This document shows positions 35,976 to 46,171 of a stretch of DNA of 64,000 nucleotides, piece by piece (position 1 is the first letter of the stretch; each line of letters begins with the position of its first letter). The stretch comes from Roseobacter sinensis (lineage in GTDB: Bacteria > Pseudomonadota > Alphaproteobacteria > Rhodobacterales > Rhodobacteraceae), in the NCBI RefSeq assembly GCF_025755255.1, contig NZ_JALIEB010000001.1:186001-250000 (forward strand). The letters run 5' to 3'. A program made the translations under genes and the position numbers. Below the pieces are notes generated by a model. It worked only from the letters and a program-made list of their open reading frames with translations, was not told the origin of the DNA and made no database searches.

Positions 35976-36872
35976 ATGGCAGGTGGAGCAGATCGGAAAC
36001 GCGGCTTGGGCCGAGGTCTGTCGGCCTTGATGTCGGACGTGGCCGAGACCGAGAGCGTCGTACGTGCGGGGCCTTCTGCAGCCGAGCGGCTGATCCCGAT
36101 CGAACAGATTTCGCCAAACCCTGATCAACCCCGGAAGCGGTTCGCAGAAGGGGACCTCGACGATCTCACGGCGTCGATCCGTGAGAAAGGGGTAATTCAA
36201 CCTCTGATTGTACGCGCCATCGGTGAAGACCGGTTCGAAATCGTCGCGGGAGAGCGGCGCTGGCGTGCAGCGCAGGCGGCAAAGCTGCATGAGTTGCCGG
36301 TGGTTGTCCGTAGCTTCACCGATGTTGAAGTGCTGGAAGTGGCGATCATCGAGAATATCCAACGTGCCGATCTCAACCCCGTTGAAGAGGCGGCGGGCTA
36401 TCGGCAGTTGATGGACCGTTTTGGGCACACTCAGGAGAAGATGGCCGAAGCCTTGGGCAAGAGCCGGAGCCATATCGCAAACCTGCTGCGGCTGCTGAAT
36501 CTGCCGGAAAGCGTTCTGGAGATGGTGCGCAAGGGCGATCTGAGTTCGGGGCACGCGCGGGCGCTGATCCCCGCCGACGATCCGCTGAAGCTGGCGCAGA
36601 TGATCGTGAAAGGCGGGTTGTCGGTGCGTGCGACAGAAGCGCTGGTCAAGAAACAGGCGGCGTCGGACGACGAGGCGCCGGTGCAGACGAGCCGACCGAT
36701 GACCGAGGCGAAGGACGCGGACACGAAGGCGTTGGAGGGCGATCTGTCGGCCGCGCTGGGTATGAAAGTGGTGCTCAGCCACAAGCCGGGCGGTGAGTCG
36801 GGTCAGATGACGGTGCATTACAAATCGCTCGACGATCTCGACGAGCTCTGCCGGGTCTTGAGCGGACGCTAG
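35976..36872 (+). CDS. parB: Chromosome partitioning protein ParB
   Basis: A 298-residue parS-binding CTP switch protein. It shows the N-terminal ParA-contact segment RGLGRGLSALMSD, Box I ISPNPDQPRKRF, the CTP-binding GERRWRAAQAAKL and ENIQRADLNPVEEA, and a helix-turn-helix (TQEKMAEALGKSRSHIANLLRLLNLP). Its targets are the two parS sites in this window and any others. ATG at 35976 has GGGTGG at suitable spacing; a GTG at 35967 would add three residues. The end overlaps convergent hemW by four bases. Confidence 0.96.
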   Translation: MAGGADRKRGLGRGLSALMSDVAETESVVRAGPSAAERLIPIEQISPNPDQPRKRFAEGDLDDLTASIREKGVIQPLIVRAIGEDRFEIVAGERRWRAAQAAKLHELPVVVRSFTDVEVLEVAIIENIQRADLNPVEEAAGYRQLMDRFGHTQEKMAEALGKSRSHIANLLRLLNLPESVLEMVRKGDLSSGHARALIPADDPLKLAQMIVKGGLSVRATEALVKKQAASDDEAPVQTSRPMTEAKDADTKALEGDLSAALGMKVVLSHKPGGESGQMTVHYKSLDDLDELCRVLSGR

Positions 36873-38026
36873 TGCCGCAACAGCTCTTCAATGACCGCGT
36901 TCAAGACCATAATACCCTGATCTGAAACACTTAATCTGCTTTCCAGAACAGTGATCAGCCCCAGTTCGCTGAGGTGATCGACAGCCTGCGGCGCAAGCGG
37001 CGCGCCGTTGAGCGCTTCGAACCGGTGCAGATCGACCCCCTCCTTCAGACGCAGGCCCATCAACAGGAATTCGCTGGCCTGATCCTGTGGTGAGAGCAGA
37101 ACACGGGGCTTTTCGCTGTCAGTTTCGGCGATGGAGGACAGCCATCGCGCCGGGTTGGCGTGGCATTCCGTGGCCCACCGTTGGCCCGCGAGGGTCAGCC
37201 GCCCATGTGCGCCGGGGCCGATGCCGAGGTAATCTCCGTATCGCCAATAGATCAGATTGTGCCGAGACTGCGCGCCGTCGCGGGCGTGGTTGGACACTTC
37301 GTAGGCGGGCAGGCCGTGCGCGCCGCACAGCTCCTGGGTCATGGTGAAGAGATCGGCGCTGAGGTCTTCGTTGGGCAGGCCGCGCAGCTTGCCGGCCTTG
37401 TACCGATCGCCGAAGGCGGTGCCCTCTTCGATCGTGAGCTGGTAGAGCGACAGGTGATCGACAGCCATGGCAAGCGCGCGTTCAAGTTCGGTGCGCCAGT
37501 CCGCAATCGACTGGCCTTGCCGCGCATAGATCAGATCAAAACTCACCCGGTCGAAGCAGGCGCGCGCGATGTCGAAGGCGGCCATGGCCTCCTTCGCGGT
37601 ATGCAGCCGTCCGAGCCGTTTCAGGTCGGCATCGTTCAGCGCTTGCACCCCCATCGAGATCCGATTGACCCCGGCGGCGCGAAACGCGCGGAACCGCCCG
37701 GCTTCGACCGAGCCGGGGTTTGCTTCGAGCGTGATCTCCAGATCGTTGGCGCAGGGCCAGAGCGCACGGATCTTTTCGATGATACGGGCCACCGTCGCGG
37801 GCACCATCAGGCTGGGGGTGCCGCCGCCGAAAAAGACCGCGTGCAAGACTCGGCCCGGCGTTTCGGCCGCGGCGCGGTCAAGCTCGCTAAGGTAGGCCTC
37901 GCACCAGGCGGCCTGGTCGATCTGCCGGCTGACATGGCTGTTGAAATCGCAATAGGGGCACTTCGCCTCGCAGAATGGCCAGTGCAGGTAGAGGCCGAAA
38001 CCGCCGGCTTGCCAATCCTCAGCCAA
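36869..38026 (-). CDS. hemW: Radical SAM haem chaperone HemW-like protein
   Basis: A 385-residue radical SAM protein. The 4Fe-4S motif is FCEAKCPYCDFNSH (CxxxCxxC), followed by FFGGGTPSLM and GVQALNDADLKRLGR. The protein resembles HemN but, like HemW, lacks the N-terminal extension of true coproporphyrinogen oxidase; HemW binds haem and delivers it to membrane enzymes. It starts with TTG at 38026, with GCAGG six bases upstream, overlapping the rdgB stop by eight bases. Confidence 0.9.
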   Translation of the reverse strand: MAEDWQAGGFGLYLHWPFCEAKCPYCDFNSHVSRQIDQAAWCEAYLSELDRAAAETPGRVLHAVFFGGGTPSLMVPATVARIIEKIRALWPCANDLEITLEANPGSVEAGRFRAFRAAGVNRISMGVQALNDADLKRLGRLHTAKEAMAAFDIARACFDRVSFDLIYARQGQSIADWRTELERALAMAVDHLSLYQLTIEEGTAFGDRYKAGKLRGLPNEDLSADLFTMTQELCGAHGLPAYEVSNHARDGAQSRHNLIYWRYGDYLGIGPGAHGRLTLAGQRWATECHANPARWLSSIAETDSEKPRVLLSPQDQASEFLLMGLRLKEGVDLHRFEALNGAPLAPQAVDHLSELGLITVLESRLSVSDQGIMVLNAVIEELLRH

Positions 38027-38630
38027 AACAACCTGCGATCAGCTTCTTGAAGGCATCGGCCCGATGGCTGATCCGGTTCTTTTCGGCGGGATCCATCTCT
38101 GCGAAGGTGATGTCATAGCCGTCGGGCTGGAACATCGGGTCATAGCCATGTCCCGTACGCCCCCGTATGGGCCAGACGAGGCGGCCGGAGACCGTGCCTT
38201 CGAAAATCTCTTCATGCCCGTCGGGCCAGGCGAGGACCAGCGTGGCGCAGAACCGTGCGGAGCGTGGCTCGCGGGCCCCGCGCTGCTCCAACATCTCGTG
38301 GGTCTTGGTCATGGCCATCACAAAATCCCGGCCATTCGGCGTTTCGGCCCAATCCGCCGTGTAGACGCCCGGCTGACCGTCAAGGGCGTCGACCTCAATC
38401 CCGGAGTCATCGGCGAGCGCCGGCAGGCCGGTTGCAGCGACGGCGGCATGCGCCTTGATCCGGGCGTTTCCGATAAAACTGGTTTCGGTCTCCTCTGGCT
38501 CGGGCAACGCCAACTCGGCCGCGCCCACCACGGCGACGCCATGGGGTTCGAACAGCTGACGCATCTCGTCCAGCTTGCCCGCGTTATGCGTGGCAATCAG
38601 GATGCGCTGACCGTCGAACCGCCGGCTCAC
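38019..38630 (-). CDS. rdgB: XTP/dITP diphosphatase (RdgB/HAM1 family)
   Basis: A 203-residue house-cleaning enzyme that hydrolyses dITP, XTP and dXTP to monophosphates. Family motifs are [41 protein letters not shown] and the C-terminal [11 protein letters not shown]. It starts with GTG at 38630 inside a GTGA overlap with rph. The set rph-rdgB-hemW on one strand is a standard alphaproteobacterial operon. Confidence 0.95.
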   Translation of the reverse strand: MSRRFDGQRILIATHNAGKLDEMRQLFEPHGVAVVGAAELALPEPEETETSFIGNARIKAHAAVAATGLPALADDSGIEVDALDGQPGVYTADWAETPNGRDFVMAMTKTHEMLEQRGAREPRSARFCATLVLAWPDGHEEIFEGTVSGRLVWPIRGRTGHGYDPMFQPDGYDITFAEMDPAEKNRISHRADAFKKLIAGCFG

Positions 38631-39340
38631 GCGGTTGCCGCTGTCTGGGCAGCGATGAGTTCGGCCACGCCTTTCTCGGCCAGATCCATCAGCGTGTTCA
38701 TCTGGTCGCGCGAGTAGGTCGCCCCCTCGGCACTCATCTGCACTTCAATGAGCTGGCGCGAGCCAGTCATGATGAAATTGCCGTCCACGCCGGCCTCGGA
38801 ATCTTCCGGATAGTCGAGATCCAGCACCGGCTGGCCCGCGTAGATGCCGCAGCTGATCGCCGCAACCGGATCGAGCATCGGGTCGCTGATCACGTCACCG
38901 GATTTCATCAGCTTGTTCACCGCTAGGCGCAGCGCCACCCAACCCCCTGTGATCGAGGCACAGCGGGTCCCGCCGTCGGCCTGCAGCACGTCGCAATCGA
39001 CGGTGATCTGCCGTTCGCCGAGCGCCACGCGGTCGACACCGGCCCGCAGGGACCGCCCGATCAGCCGCTGGATCTCGATGGTCCGGCCGCCTTGCTTGCC
39101 GGCGCTGGCCTCGCGACGCATCCGCGTGTTCGTCGCGCGGGGCAGCATGCCGTACTCCGCCGTCACCCAACCGAGGCCCGATCCCTTGATGAAGGGAGGA
39201 ACCCGGTCTTCGACCGTCGCCGTGCACAGCACATGCGTATCACCCATCCGGATCAGGGCCGAGCCTTCGGCATGTTTCGTGAAATCCGTCTCGATGGAAA
39301 CGGGGCGCATCTCGTCCAGAGCTCGACCGGAGGGTCGCAT
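38627..39340 (-). CDS. rph: Ribonuclease PH
   Basis: A 237-residue phosphorolytic 3' exoribonuclease that trims tRNA precursors. Start [20 protein letters not shown], phosphate-binding and hexamer segments [18 protein letters not shown] and [18 protein letters not shown], and [18 protein letters not shown] are diagnostic. AAAGGAT precedes the ATG. It is divergent from hrcA with 113 bases between them. Confidence 0.97.
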   Translation of the reverse strand: MRPSGRALDEMRPVSIETDFTKHAEGSALIRMGDTHVLCTATVEDRVPPFIKGSGLGWVTAEYGMLPRATNTRMRREASAGKQGGRTIEIQRLIGRSLRAGVDRVALGERQITVDCDVLQADGGTRCASITGGWVALRLAVNKLMKSGDVISDPMLDPVAAISCGIYAGQPVLDLDYPEDSEAGVDGNFIMTGSRQLIEVQMSAEGATYSRDQMNTLMDLAEKGVAELIAAQTAATA

Positions 39341-39401
39341 GGGATATCCTTTCCTCGTGTACTCCCGGATACCGTCCCGCGGCGGCGAGATGCAAGCCCG
39401 A

Positions 39402-39430
39402 TTGAATTCTCACCATTTCATGCTTTTATA
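39402..39430 (+). promoter_or_regulatory. Predicted promoter of hrcA-grpE
   Basis: TTGAAT (39402-39407) and TTTATA (39425-39430) are separated by 17 bases, a good fit to a housekeeping sigma promoter, 23 bases before the hrcA ATG. No CIRCE inverted repeat is present in this gap. Confidence 0.5.
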
Positions 39431-39453
39431 CCGCCGCAGCTAGGATCATCTTC

Positions 39454-40518
39454 ATGAGCGACGCGTCACATATCCTTGCCGAAATGAACGACCGGTCACG
39501 GGAAGTGTTCCGGCGGGTGGTCGAAGGCTATCTGGAAGATGGCGCGCCTGTCGGTTCGCGCACCCTGACCCGCGATTTCAGCGAAAAGGTCAGCGCGGCG
39601 ACGATCCGCAACGTGATGCAGGATCTGGAGTACCTCGGCCTGCTCGACAGCCCGCATGTGAGCGCCGGGCGCGTGCCCACGCAACTGGGGTTGCGCATGT
39701 TCGTGGACAGCCTGCTCGAGATCGGGAGCCCGGACGAAACCGACCGCGAGAAGATCGACGCGACCTTGGGTGAGAATGAGCAAGATGTGAGCGGCTTGCT
39801 CGACCGTGTGGGCTCGGTGCTGTCCGGCGTGACGCAGGGTGCCTCGCTTGTGCTGACCCCGAAACACGAGGCGCCCATCAAGCATATCGAATTCGTATCG
39901 CTCTCGCCTGACCGCGCGCTGGTCGTCCTGGTCTTTGGGGACGGTCACGTGGAGAACCGGCTCTTCACCCCGCCGCCCGGGCAGACGCCGAGCTCGATGC
40001 GGGAGGCTGCAAACTTCCTGAATGCGCTGATTGAAGGCAAAACCCTCAGCGAGCTGCATGCCACGATCCAGGCCGAGATCAGCATGCGGCGGCAGGAGAT
40101 CGATTCGCTTGCACAGGAGCTGGTGCAAAGCGGGCTTGCCGTGTGGGAAGGCGAAGGCGATCAGATCGAGCGATTGATCGTGCGGGGCCGGGCCAATCTG
40201 TTGAGCGCGGACGGCGAAGGCGAGGATCTGGAGCGGATCCGCAGCCTCTTTGACGACCTGGAACGCAAACGGGACATCGCCGAATTTCTGGAACTTGCCG
40301 AGCAGGGCGAAGGTGTGCGCATTTTTATCGGCTCTGAGAACAAACTTTTTTCACTTTCGGGTTCCTCTCTGGTGGTTTCCCCATATATGAACGCTGATCG
40401 AAAGATCATTGGCGCGGTTGGCGTCATTGGTCCGACACGACTGAATTATGGACGCATTGTGCCGATCGTGAACTACACGGCGCAGCTGGTCGGAAAGCTG
40501 GTCTCCGACCGGAGCTAG
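39454..40518 (+). CDS. hrcA: Heat-inducible transcription repressor HrcA
   Basis: A 354-residue repressor of groESL-type genes that binds the CIRCE element. It has an N-terminal winged helix (VGSRTLTRDFSEKVSAATIRNVMQDLEYLGLLDSPHVSAGRVPT), a GAF-like middle (KHIEFVSLSPDRALVVLVFG) and the C-terminal segment VVSPYMNADRKIIGAVGVIGPTRLNYGRIVPIVNYTA. It is followed ten bases later by grpE, a frequent pairing. Confidence 0.96.
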   Translation: MSDASHILAEMNDRSREVFRRVVEGYLEDGAPVGSRTLTRDFSEKVSAATIRNVMQDLEYLGLLDSPHVSAGRVPTQLGLRMFVDSLLEIGSPDETDREKIDATLGENEQDVSGLLDRVGSVLSGVTQGASLVLTPKHEAPIKHIEFVSLSPDRALVVLVFGDGHVENRLFTPPPGQTPSSMREAANFLNALIEGKTLSELHATIQAEISMRRQEIDSLAQELVQSGLAVWEGEGDQIERLIVRGRANLLSADGEGEDLERIRSLFDDLERKRDIAEFLELAEQGEGVRIFIGSENKLFSLSGSSLVVSPYMNADRKIIGAVGVIGPTRLNYGRIVPIVNYTAQLVGKLVSDRS

Positions 40519-40527
40519 AGGTGAACT

Positions 40528-41091
40528 ATGGCAGAGCCCAAAAACGAAGAGTTTCTGGACGATATCGAAGACGCGGAAGCCGAGGCTTTCGCGGACGAAA
40601 TGGAAGAGATTGATGACGACGCACTGGAGATCGACCAGCTGCGGGCTGAGCGCGATGATCTGAAGGACCGCTTCATGCGGGCGCTGGCCGATGCCGAGAA
40701 CGCACGCAAACGGTCCGAACGGGACCGGCGCGAGGCCGAGAACTATGGCGGTGCGAAACTCTCGCGCGATATGCTTTCTGTCTACGACAATATGAAGCGC
40801 GCGCTTGAGACGATCACGGACGAGCAGAAAGACGCGAATTCCGCGCTCATCGAGGGGATCGAGCTGACGATGCGGGAGCTTCTGAGCGTCTTCAAGAAGC
40901 ACGGGATCGAGATGATTGCTCCTGAGGTGGGCGACCGCTTCGATCCGCAGCAGCATCAGGCCATGTTCGAAGCGCCTGTGCCCGGCACCAAGGCCGGCGA
41001 TATCATCCAGGTCGCGGCCGAAGGCTTCATGCTGCATGACCGGTTGCTGCGCCCCGCGCAGGTTGGGGTGTCCTCCACACCGGCCAGCTGA
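40528..41091 (+). CDS. grpE: Nucleotide exchange factor GrpE
   Basis: A 187-residue DnaK partner that releases ADP. It has an acidic N-terminus, a long coiled-coil helix (DQLRAERDDLKDRFMRALADAENARKRSERDR) and the C-terminal beta domain ending DIIQVAAEGFMLHDRLLRPAQVGVS. It lies in an operon with hrcA and is convergent with mutS. The dnaK and dnaJ genes are not in the window. Confidence 0.96.
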   Translation: MAEPKNEEFLDDIEDAEAEAFADEMEEIDDDALEIDQLRAERDDLKDRFMRALADAENARKRSERDRREAENYGGAKLSRDMLSVYDNMKRALETITDEQKDANSALIEGIELTMRELLSVFKKHGIEMIAPEVGDRFDPQQHQAMFEAPVPGTKAGDIIQVAAEGFMLHDRLLRPAQVGVSSTPAS

Positions 41092-41143
41092 GGATTTTCT
41101 CCGCCGTTGGAATATGAGTATTTTTGGACGGGTGAAGACGCAG

Positions 41144-43780
41144 TCAGGATTTGGCCGCGTCTTTCAGTGTGTAGAGCGCCTCGAGCGCTTGTCGTGGGGT
41201 CAGCTCATCGGGGTGGATGTCGGCCAGAAGTGTCTCTAGTTCGGAGGTTTGTGGCGCGGCCGGTGATGGAACCGGCGCTGCGGAGAAGAGCGGCAGATCG
41301 TCGATCAGGGTTTTCTGCGTGGCGCCGCCTTCACGCTCGCCTTTCTCCAGCGCCTCAAGCACGACGCGCGCACGGGCGATGACCTGCGGAGGCAACCCCG
41401 CGAGTTGGGCCACCTGAACACCGTATGACCGGTCGGCGGCGCCTTTGCGCACCTCGTGCAGGAAGATCACCTGGCCCTCCCACTCCTTGACGGTCACGGT
41501 GGCATTCTCGACGCCGGGCAGCTTCCCGGCCAGCGCCGTCATCTCATGGTAGTGGGTGGCGAAGAGTGCGCGGCTCTTGTTCACGTCATGCAGGTGTTCC
41601 AGCGTCGCCCAGGCGATGGAGAGCCCATCGTAAGTAGCTGTGCCCCGGCCGATTTCGTCGAGGATGACCAGCGCACGATCATCTGCCTGATTGAGGATCG
41701 CGGCGGTTTCCACCATTTCGACCATGAAGGTGGACCGCCCGCGTGCGAGATCGTCGGAGGCGCCCACGCGGCTGAAAAGCTGGCTGATGAGCCCGATATG
41801 AGCGGCGTCCGCTGGGACGAAACTGCCCATCTGGGCCAGCAGGGCGATGAGCGCATTCTGCCGCAGGAAGGTTGATTTGCCCGCCATGTTGGGCCCGGTC
41901 AGTAGCCAGATGTTGGCGGCGTCTCCTTCCGCGCTGAGGTCACAGTCATTTGCGATGAAGGGTTCACCCGCACCGGTCTTGAGCGCGTGTTCCACCACAG
42001 GATGACGGCCGTTTGTCACGTGGAACGCGCGGCTGGTGTCGACCCTGGGCGCGACCCAGTTTTCCGCGACAGCGAGCGTGCCCAGCGCGCTGGCCAGATC
42101 AAGCTCGGCCAGCGCCTTGGCGGCTTGGGCGATCCTGGCGGCCTCGGTCAGGGCGGTGTTGCAGAGCTCTTCGAAGATCCGCTTTTCGATTTCCAGCGCG
42201 CGGGACCCGGCGTTGAGAATCTTAGTCTCCATTTCCGACAGCTCGACCGTCGTGAAGCGCACCTGATTGGCGGTGGTCTGGCGGTGGATGAAGGTCTCCG
42301 ACAACGGAGCGGACAGCATCTTCTCCGCATGGGTCGCGGGGGTTTCGATGAAGTAGCCCAGTACGTTGTTGTGTTTGATCTTCAGAGACGAAATGCCCGT
42401 GTTAGAGACGTATTCGGCCTGCATCCGGGCAATCACGGCGCGACCTTCATCGCGCAGCTGGCGCGCTTCGTCGAGGTCCGGGTCGTGATCAGGTGCGATG
42501 AAACCACCGTCGCGGGCAAGCAGCGGTGGCTCCGCCACCAAAGCGGCGTCCAGATGGTCGATGAGGGTGTCATGGCCTTTCAGATCCGACAGCGCGTCGG
42601 CGATAAGATCAGGCAGATCCGCAGCTGAAAGCGCACCGTGGATCAAACCGGCCTGGGTCAGCCCGTTGCGGATGGCCGCCAGGTCGCGGGGGCCGCCGCG
42701 CTCCATCGAAAGCCGCGACATCGCGCGGTCGAGGTCGGGGACCTTGCGCAAGGCCTCTCGTATTCTCTCGCGCTGGGCGGTTTGCTCGACGCACCAGAAC
42801 ACGGCGGCCAGCCGCGCCTGTACCAGATCGAGCACGCGGGACGGGCTGGAGAGCCGCCGTTCGAGCAGCCGGGCACCGCCTGCCGTGACCGTCCGGTCGA
42901 TCACCGACAGGAGGGATCCGGCGCGCCCGCCAGAGAGCGCCTGCGTTAGCTCCAGGTTCCGGCGCGTGGCGGCGTCGATCTGAACCGTGCGCGCTTCGGC
43001 TTCCTTCTGCGGCGGGCGCAGGAGCGGCAGTTTGCCTTTCTGTGTGATCTCCAGATACTGCAGGATCGCGCCCATGGCCGAGACCTCCGCACGCGAGAAA
43101 CTGCCATAGGCGTCGAGCGTTTCGACGGCAAAGAGTGTGCAAAGCCGCGCCTCGCCGCCGGTGCTGTCGAAGGCGGAGCGGGCCAGCCCGGTCAGGGCGA
43201 TGCCGAAATCCTCGGCGGTCTCGCGCAGGTCGGGTTCCTTGCTCTCTGACACGATCAGCTCCGAGGGCGCCAGTCGGGCGAGTTCCGGCCCCAGACGCAG
43301 ATCGCTCAGCGGCATGACATGGAAGGCGCCGGTCGAGATATCGACCCAGGCCAGCGCCTGCGAATCGCGCACCTCGGCGAAGGCGGCGAGATAGTTGTGC
43401 CGCCGCGCTTCCAGAAGGCTGTCTTCGGTGAGCGTGCCGGGGGTGACGAGCCGCACGACGTCGCGCTTCACCACGGATTTGGAGCCGCGCTTCTTCGCTT
43501 CGGCCGGGCTTTCCATCTGTTCGCAGACCGCGACGCGAAAGCCTTTGCGGATCAGCGTGAGCAGATACCCTTCGGCGGCATGCACCGGCACGCCACACAT
43601 GGGGATATCGGCACCATCGTGCTTTCCGCGTTTGGTCAGCGCGATGTCCAGCGCTTCGGCCGCGGCAACCGCGTCGTCAAAGAACATCTCGTAGAAATCG
43701 CCCATGCGATAGAACAGCAGTGCGTCCGCATATTCGGCTTTCAGATCGAGATATTGCGCCATCATGGGCGTGACGGTCAT
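41144..43780 (-). CDS. mutS: DNA mismatch repair protein MutS
   Basis: An 878-residue protein with the N-terminal mismatch-recognition Phe-x-Glu region ([17 protein letters not shown]), the core and clamp domains, and the C-terminal ATPase: Walker [17 protein letters not shown], Walker [18 protein letters not shown] and [13 protein letters not shown]. It recognises mispairs and recruits MutL. The length is typical for alphaproteobacteria. It is divergent from maeB. Confidence 0.97.
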   Translation of the reverse strand: MTVTPMMAQYLDLKAEYADALLFYRMGDFYEMFFDDAVAAAEALDIALTKRGKHDGADIPMCGVPVHAAEGYLLTLIRKGFRVAVCEQMESPAEAKKRGSKSVVKRDVVRLVTPGTLTEDSLLEARRHNYLAAFAEVRDSQALAWVDISTGAFHVMPLSDLRLGPELARLAPSELIVSESKEPDLRETAEDFGIALTGLARSAFDSTGGEARLCTLFAVETLDAYGSFSRAEVSAMGAILQYLEITQKGKLPLLRPPQKEAEARTVQIDAATRRNLELTQALSGGRAGSLLSVIDRTVTAGGARLLERRLSSPSRVLDLVQARLAAVFWCVEQTAQRERIREALRKVPDLDRAMSRLSMERGGPRDLAAIRNGLTQAGLIHGALSAADLPDLIADALSDLKGHDTLIDHLDAALVAEPPLLARDGGFIAPDHDPDLDEARQLRDEGRAVIARMQAEYVSNTGISSLKIKHNNVLGYFIETPATHAEKMLSAPLSETFIHRQTTANQVRFTTVELSEMETKILNAGSRALEIEKRIFEELCNTALTEAARIAQAAKALAELDLASALGTLAVAENWVAPRVDTSRAFHVTNGRHPVVEHALKTGAGEPFIANDCDLSAEGDAANIWLLTGPNMAGKSTFLRQNALIALLAQMGSFVPADAAHIGLISQLFSRVGASDDLARGRSTFMVEMVETAAILNQADDRALVILDEIGRGTATYDGLSIAWATLEHLHDVNKSRALFATHYHEMTALAGKLPGVENATVTVKEWEGQVIFLHEVRKGAADRSYGVQVAQLAGLPPQVIARARVVLEALEKGEREGGATQKTLIDDLPLFSAAPVPSPAAPQTSELETLLADIHPDELTPRQALEALYTLKDAAKS

Positions 43781-43915
43781 GGAGCCTCCCGGCAGTTTCC
43801 GCAGACCTTACAAATGCGCGCCATCGGGCGAAACCCTCAAATGCCGATGGCTTGAGGCCGGGTGCCTGCTGGGCTAGAGGTTACCCGCTCAGACCGTCAG
43901 AAAAGGCCAGACCCC

Positions 43916-46171
43916 ATGTCGAAAACCCGTGTGACGCCCGAGGAGGCGCTGGCCTTCCACCTGGAACCGACCCCCGGCAAGTTCGAGGTGACGGCGACGG
44001 TCCCCATGACGACGCAGCGCGATCTGAGTCTGGCCTATTCGCCCGGTGTTGCCGTGCCCTGCGAGGCCATCTCGGAAGATCCAGAGACCGCCTATGACTA
44101 CACCAACAAGGGCAATCTGGTCGCTGTGATTTCCAACGGCACCGCCGTTCTGGGCCTGGGGAATCTGGGCGCTCTGGCGTCGAAACCGGTGATGGAGGGC
44201 AAGGCGGTGCTCTTCAAGCGGTTCGCGGATGTGAACAGCATCGACATCGAGCTGGACACCGAAGATACGGATGCGTTTGTCGACGCGGTCAAGCTGATGG
44301 GTCCGACCTTCGGCGGTATCAACCTCGAAGACATCAAGGCGCCGGAGTGCTTCATCATCGAGCAGCGTCTGAAAGAAGAGATGGACATTCCCGTCTTCCA
44401 TGACGACCAGCACGGCACGGCGGTGATCTGCGCGGCGGGTTTGCTGAATGCGTTGAAGCTCTCGAACAAGAAGATCGAGGATGTGCGCATCGTGTTGAAC
44501 GGCGCAGGCGCGGCGGGCATTGCCTGTCTGGAGCTGTTGAAGGCGATGGGCGCCAAACACCAGAATTGCATCATGTGCGACACCAAGGGTGTGATCTATC
44601 AGGGCCGCACTGAGGGCATGAACCAGTGGAAGTCGGCCCATGCGGTGGCCACCGAGTTGCGCACGCTTGAAGAGGCGATGAAAGATGCGGATGTTTTTCT
44701 GGGCGTCTCGGTCAAAGGGGCCGTGACGCAGGATATGGTGGCCAGCATGGCGGATGATCCGGTGATCTTTGCGATGGCGAACCCGGACCCGGAAATTACA
44801 CCGGAAGACGCGCATGAGGTCCGGCCCGACGCGATTGTGGCGACCGGGCGCAGTGACTACCCCAACCAAGTCAACAATGTGCTGGGCTTTCCCTACCTCT
44901 TCCGCGGGGCGCTCGACATCAACGCGCGGGCGATCAATGACGAGATGAAGATCGCCTGCGCCCATGCGCTGGCCAATCTCGCGCGGGAAGATGTGCCGGA
45001 TGAGGTGGCGCTGGCCTATGGCAAGAACCTCAGTTTCGGGCGCGACTATATCATTCCCACGCCCTTTGATCCGCGTCTGATTCACCGGGTCCCGCCTGCC
45101 GTGGCGCGCGCGGGCATGAACACGGGCGCCGCGCGGCGACCGATCATCGACATGGAGGCCTATGAGCTCTCGCTCAAGTCCCGGATGGACCCCACAGCCA
45201 GCATCCTGCGGGGTATCAATGCACGGGCACGGGCCAATCAGGCCCGAATGATCTTTGCCGAAGGCGACGATCCGCGGGTGCTGCGCGCGGCCGTCATGTA
45301 TCAGCGTGCAGGCCTTGGCAAAGCGTTGGTTGTCGGGCGGGCGGATGATGTCAAAGCAAAACTCGCGGAGGCCGGGCTCGAAGGCGCGGACCGCGAGATC
45401 GAGGTGGTGAATGCGGCCAATACGCTTCATCTGGAGACGTATAAGCAGTTTCTCTACGACCGGCTGCACCGGCGTGGTTTCGATGCGCAGGACATCCATC
45501 GCCTCGCCGCGCGCGACCGGCACGTGTTCTCGGCGCTGATGTTGCAGCATGGGCATGGCGACGGGCTGGTCACCGGGGCGACGCGCAAGTCCGCACATAT
45601 TCTCGATCGCATCAACCACGTCTTCGATGCGGACAAGGATCATGGCGTTGCAGGCATCACGGCGCTGCTGCACAAGGGCCGCATTGTCTTCATCGCGGAT
45701 ACCATCGTGAACGAATGGCCCGATGAGGAGGATCTTGCGAACATCGCCGAACGCGCCGCCACGGTGGCGCAGAACATGGGGCTTGAGCCGCGGGTCGCTT
45801 TCGTGAGCTTCTCGACCTTCGGCTACCCCGTGTCCGAGCGGGCGGAGAAGATGGCGAAGGCTGCGGATGTGCTGGACCGGCGCGGGGTCACCTTCGAGTA
45901 CGAAGGCGAAATGACGGTGGACGTGGCGTTGAACAGTCGCGCGCAGGAGGCCTATCCGTTCTCACGGCTTACCGGGCCCGCAAACATCCTGATCGTACCG
46001 GCCCGCCACTCGGCCAGTATCTCGGTCAAGCTGATGCAGGAGATGGCGGGGGCAACGGTGATCGGACCGATCCTCGCAGGCGTCGATGGATCGATCCAGA
46101 TCTGCTCCACCGTGTCGACGGCCAACGACATTCTGAACATGGCCGTGCTGGCCGCCTGCAAGGTCGGCTGA
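43916..46171 (+). CDS. maeB: NADP-dependent malic enzyme with C-terminal phosphotransacetylase-like domain
   Basis: A 751-residue fusion protein. Residues 1 to about 430 form malic enzyme (LSLAYSPGVAVPCEAI, VFHDDQHGTAVICAAGLLNAL, dinucleotide loop VLNGAGAAGIACLELL). Residues from about 440 resemble phosphate acetyltransferase (ARANQARMIFAEGDDPRVLRAA), a regulatory or inactive domain in this family. It decarboxylates malate to pyruvate with NADP. The start at 43916 matches family N-termini; a start at 43862 would add 18 unrelated residues. Confidence 0.94.
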   Translation: MSKTRVTPEEALAFHLEPTPGKFEVTATVPMTTQRDLSLAYSPGVAVPCEAISEDPETAYDYTNKGNLVAVISNGTAVLGLGNLGALASKPVMEGKAVLFKRFADVNSIDIELDTEDTDAFVDAVKLMGPTFGGINLEDIKAPECFIIEQRLKEEMDIPVFHDDQHGTAVICAAGLLNALKLSNKKIEDVRIVLNGAGAAGIACLELLKAMGAKHQNCIMCDTKGVIYQGRTEGMNQWKSAHAVATELRTLEEAMKDADVFLGVSVKGAVTQDMVASMADDPVIFAMANPDPEITPEDAHEVRPDAIVATGRSDYPNQVNNVLGFPYLFRGALDINARAINDEMKIACAHALANLAREDVPDEVALAYGKNLSFGRDYIIPTPFDPRLIHRVPPAVARAGMNTGAARRPIIDMEAYELSLKSRMDPTASILRGINARARANQARMIFAEGDDPRVLRAAVMYQRAGLGKALVVGRADDVKAKLAEAGLEGADREIEVVNAANTLHLETYKQFLYDRLHRRGFDAQDIHRLAARDRHVFSALMLQHGHGDGLVTGATRKSAHILDRINHVFDADKDHGVAGITALLHKGRIVFIADTIVNEWPDEEDLANIAERAATVAQNMGLEPRVAFVSFSTFGYPVSERAEKMAKAADVLDRRGVTFEYEGEMTVDVALNSRAQEAYPFSRLTGPANILIVPARHSASISVKLMQEMAGATVIGPILAGVDGSIQICSTVSTANDILNMAVLAACKVG

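Noticed and set aside
39341-39453. CIRCE operator for HrcA autoregulation
   Set aside because: No TTAGCACTC-N9-GAGTGCTAA-like inverted repeat is present between rph and hrcA; only a standard promoter-like pair is visible.
43889-45673. Long open frame (594 codons) antisense to maeB
   Set aside because: The maeB product matches its family over the full length; the antisense frame has no motif.
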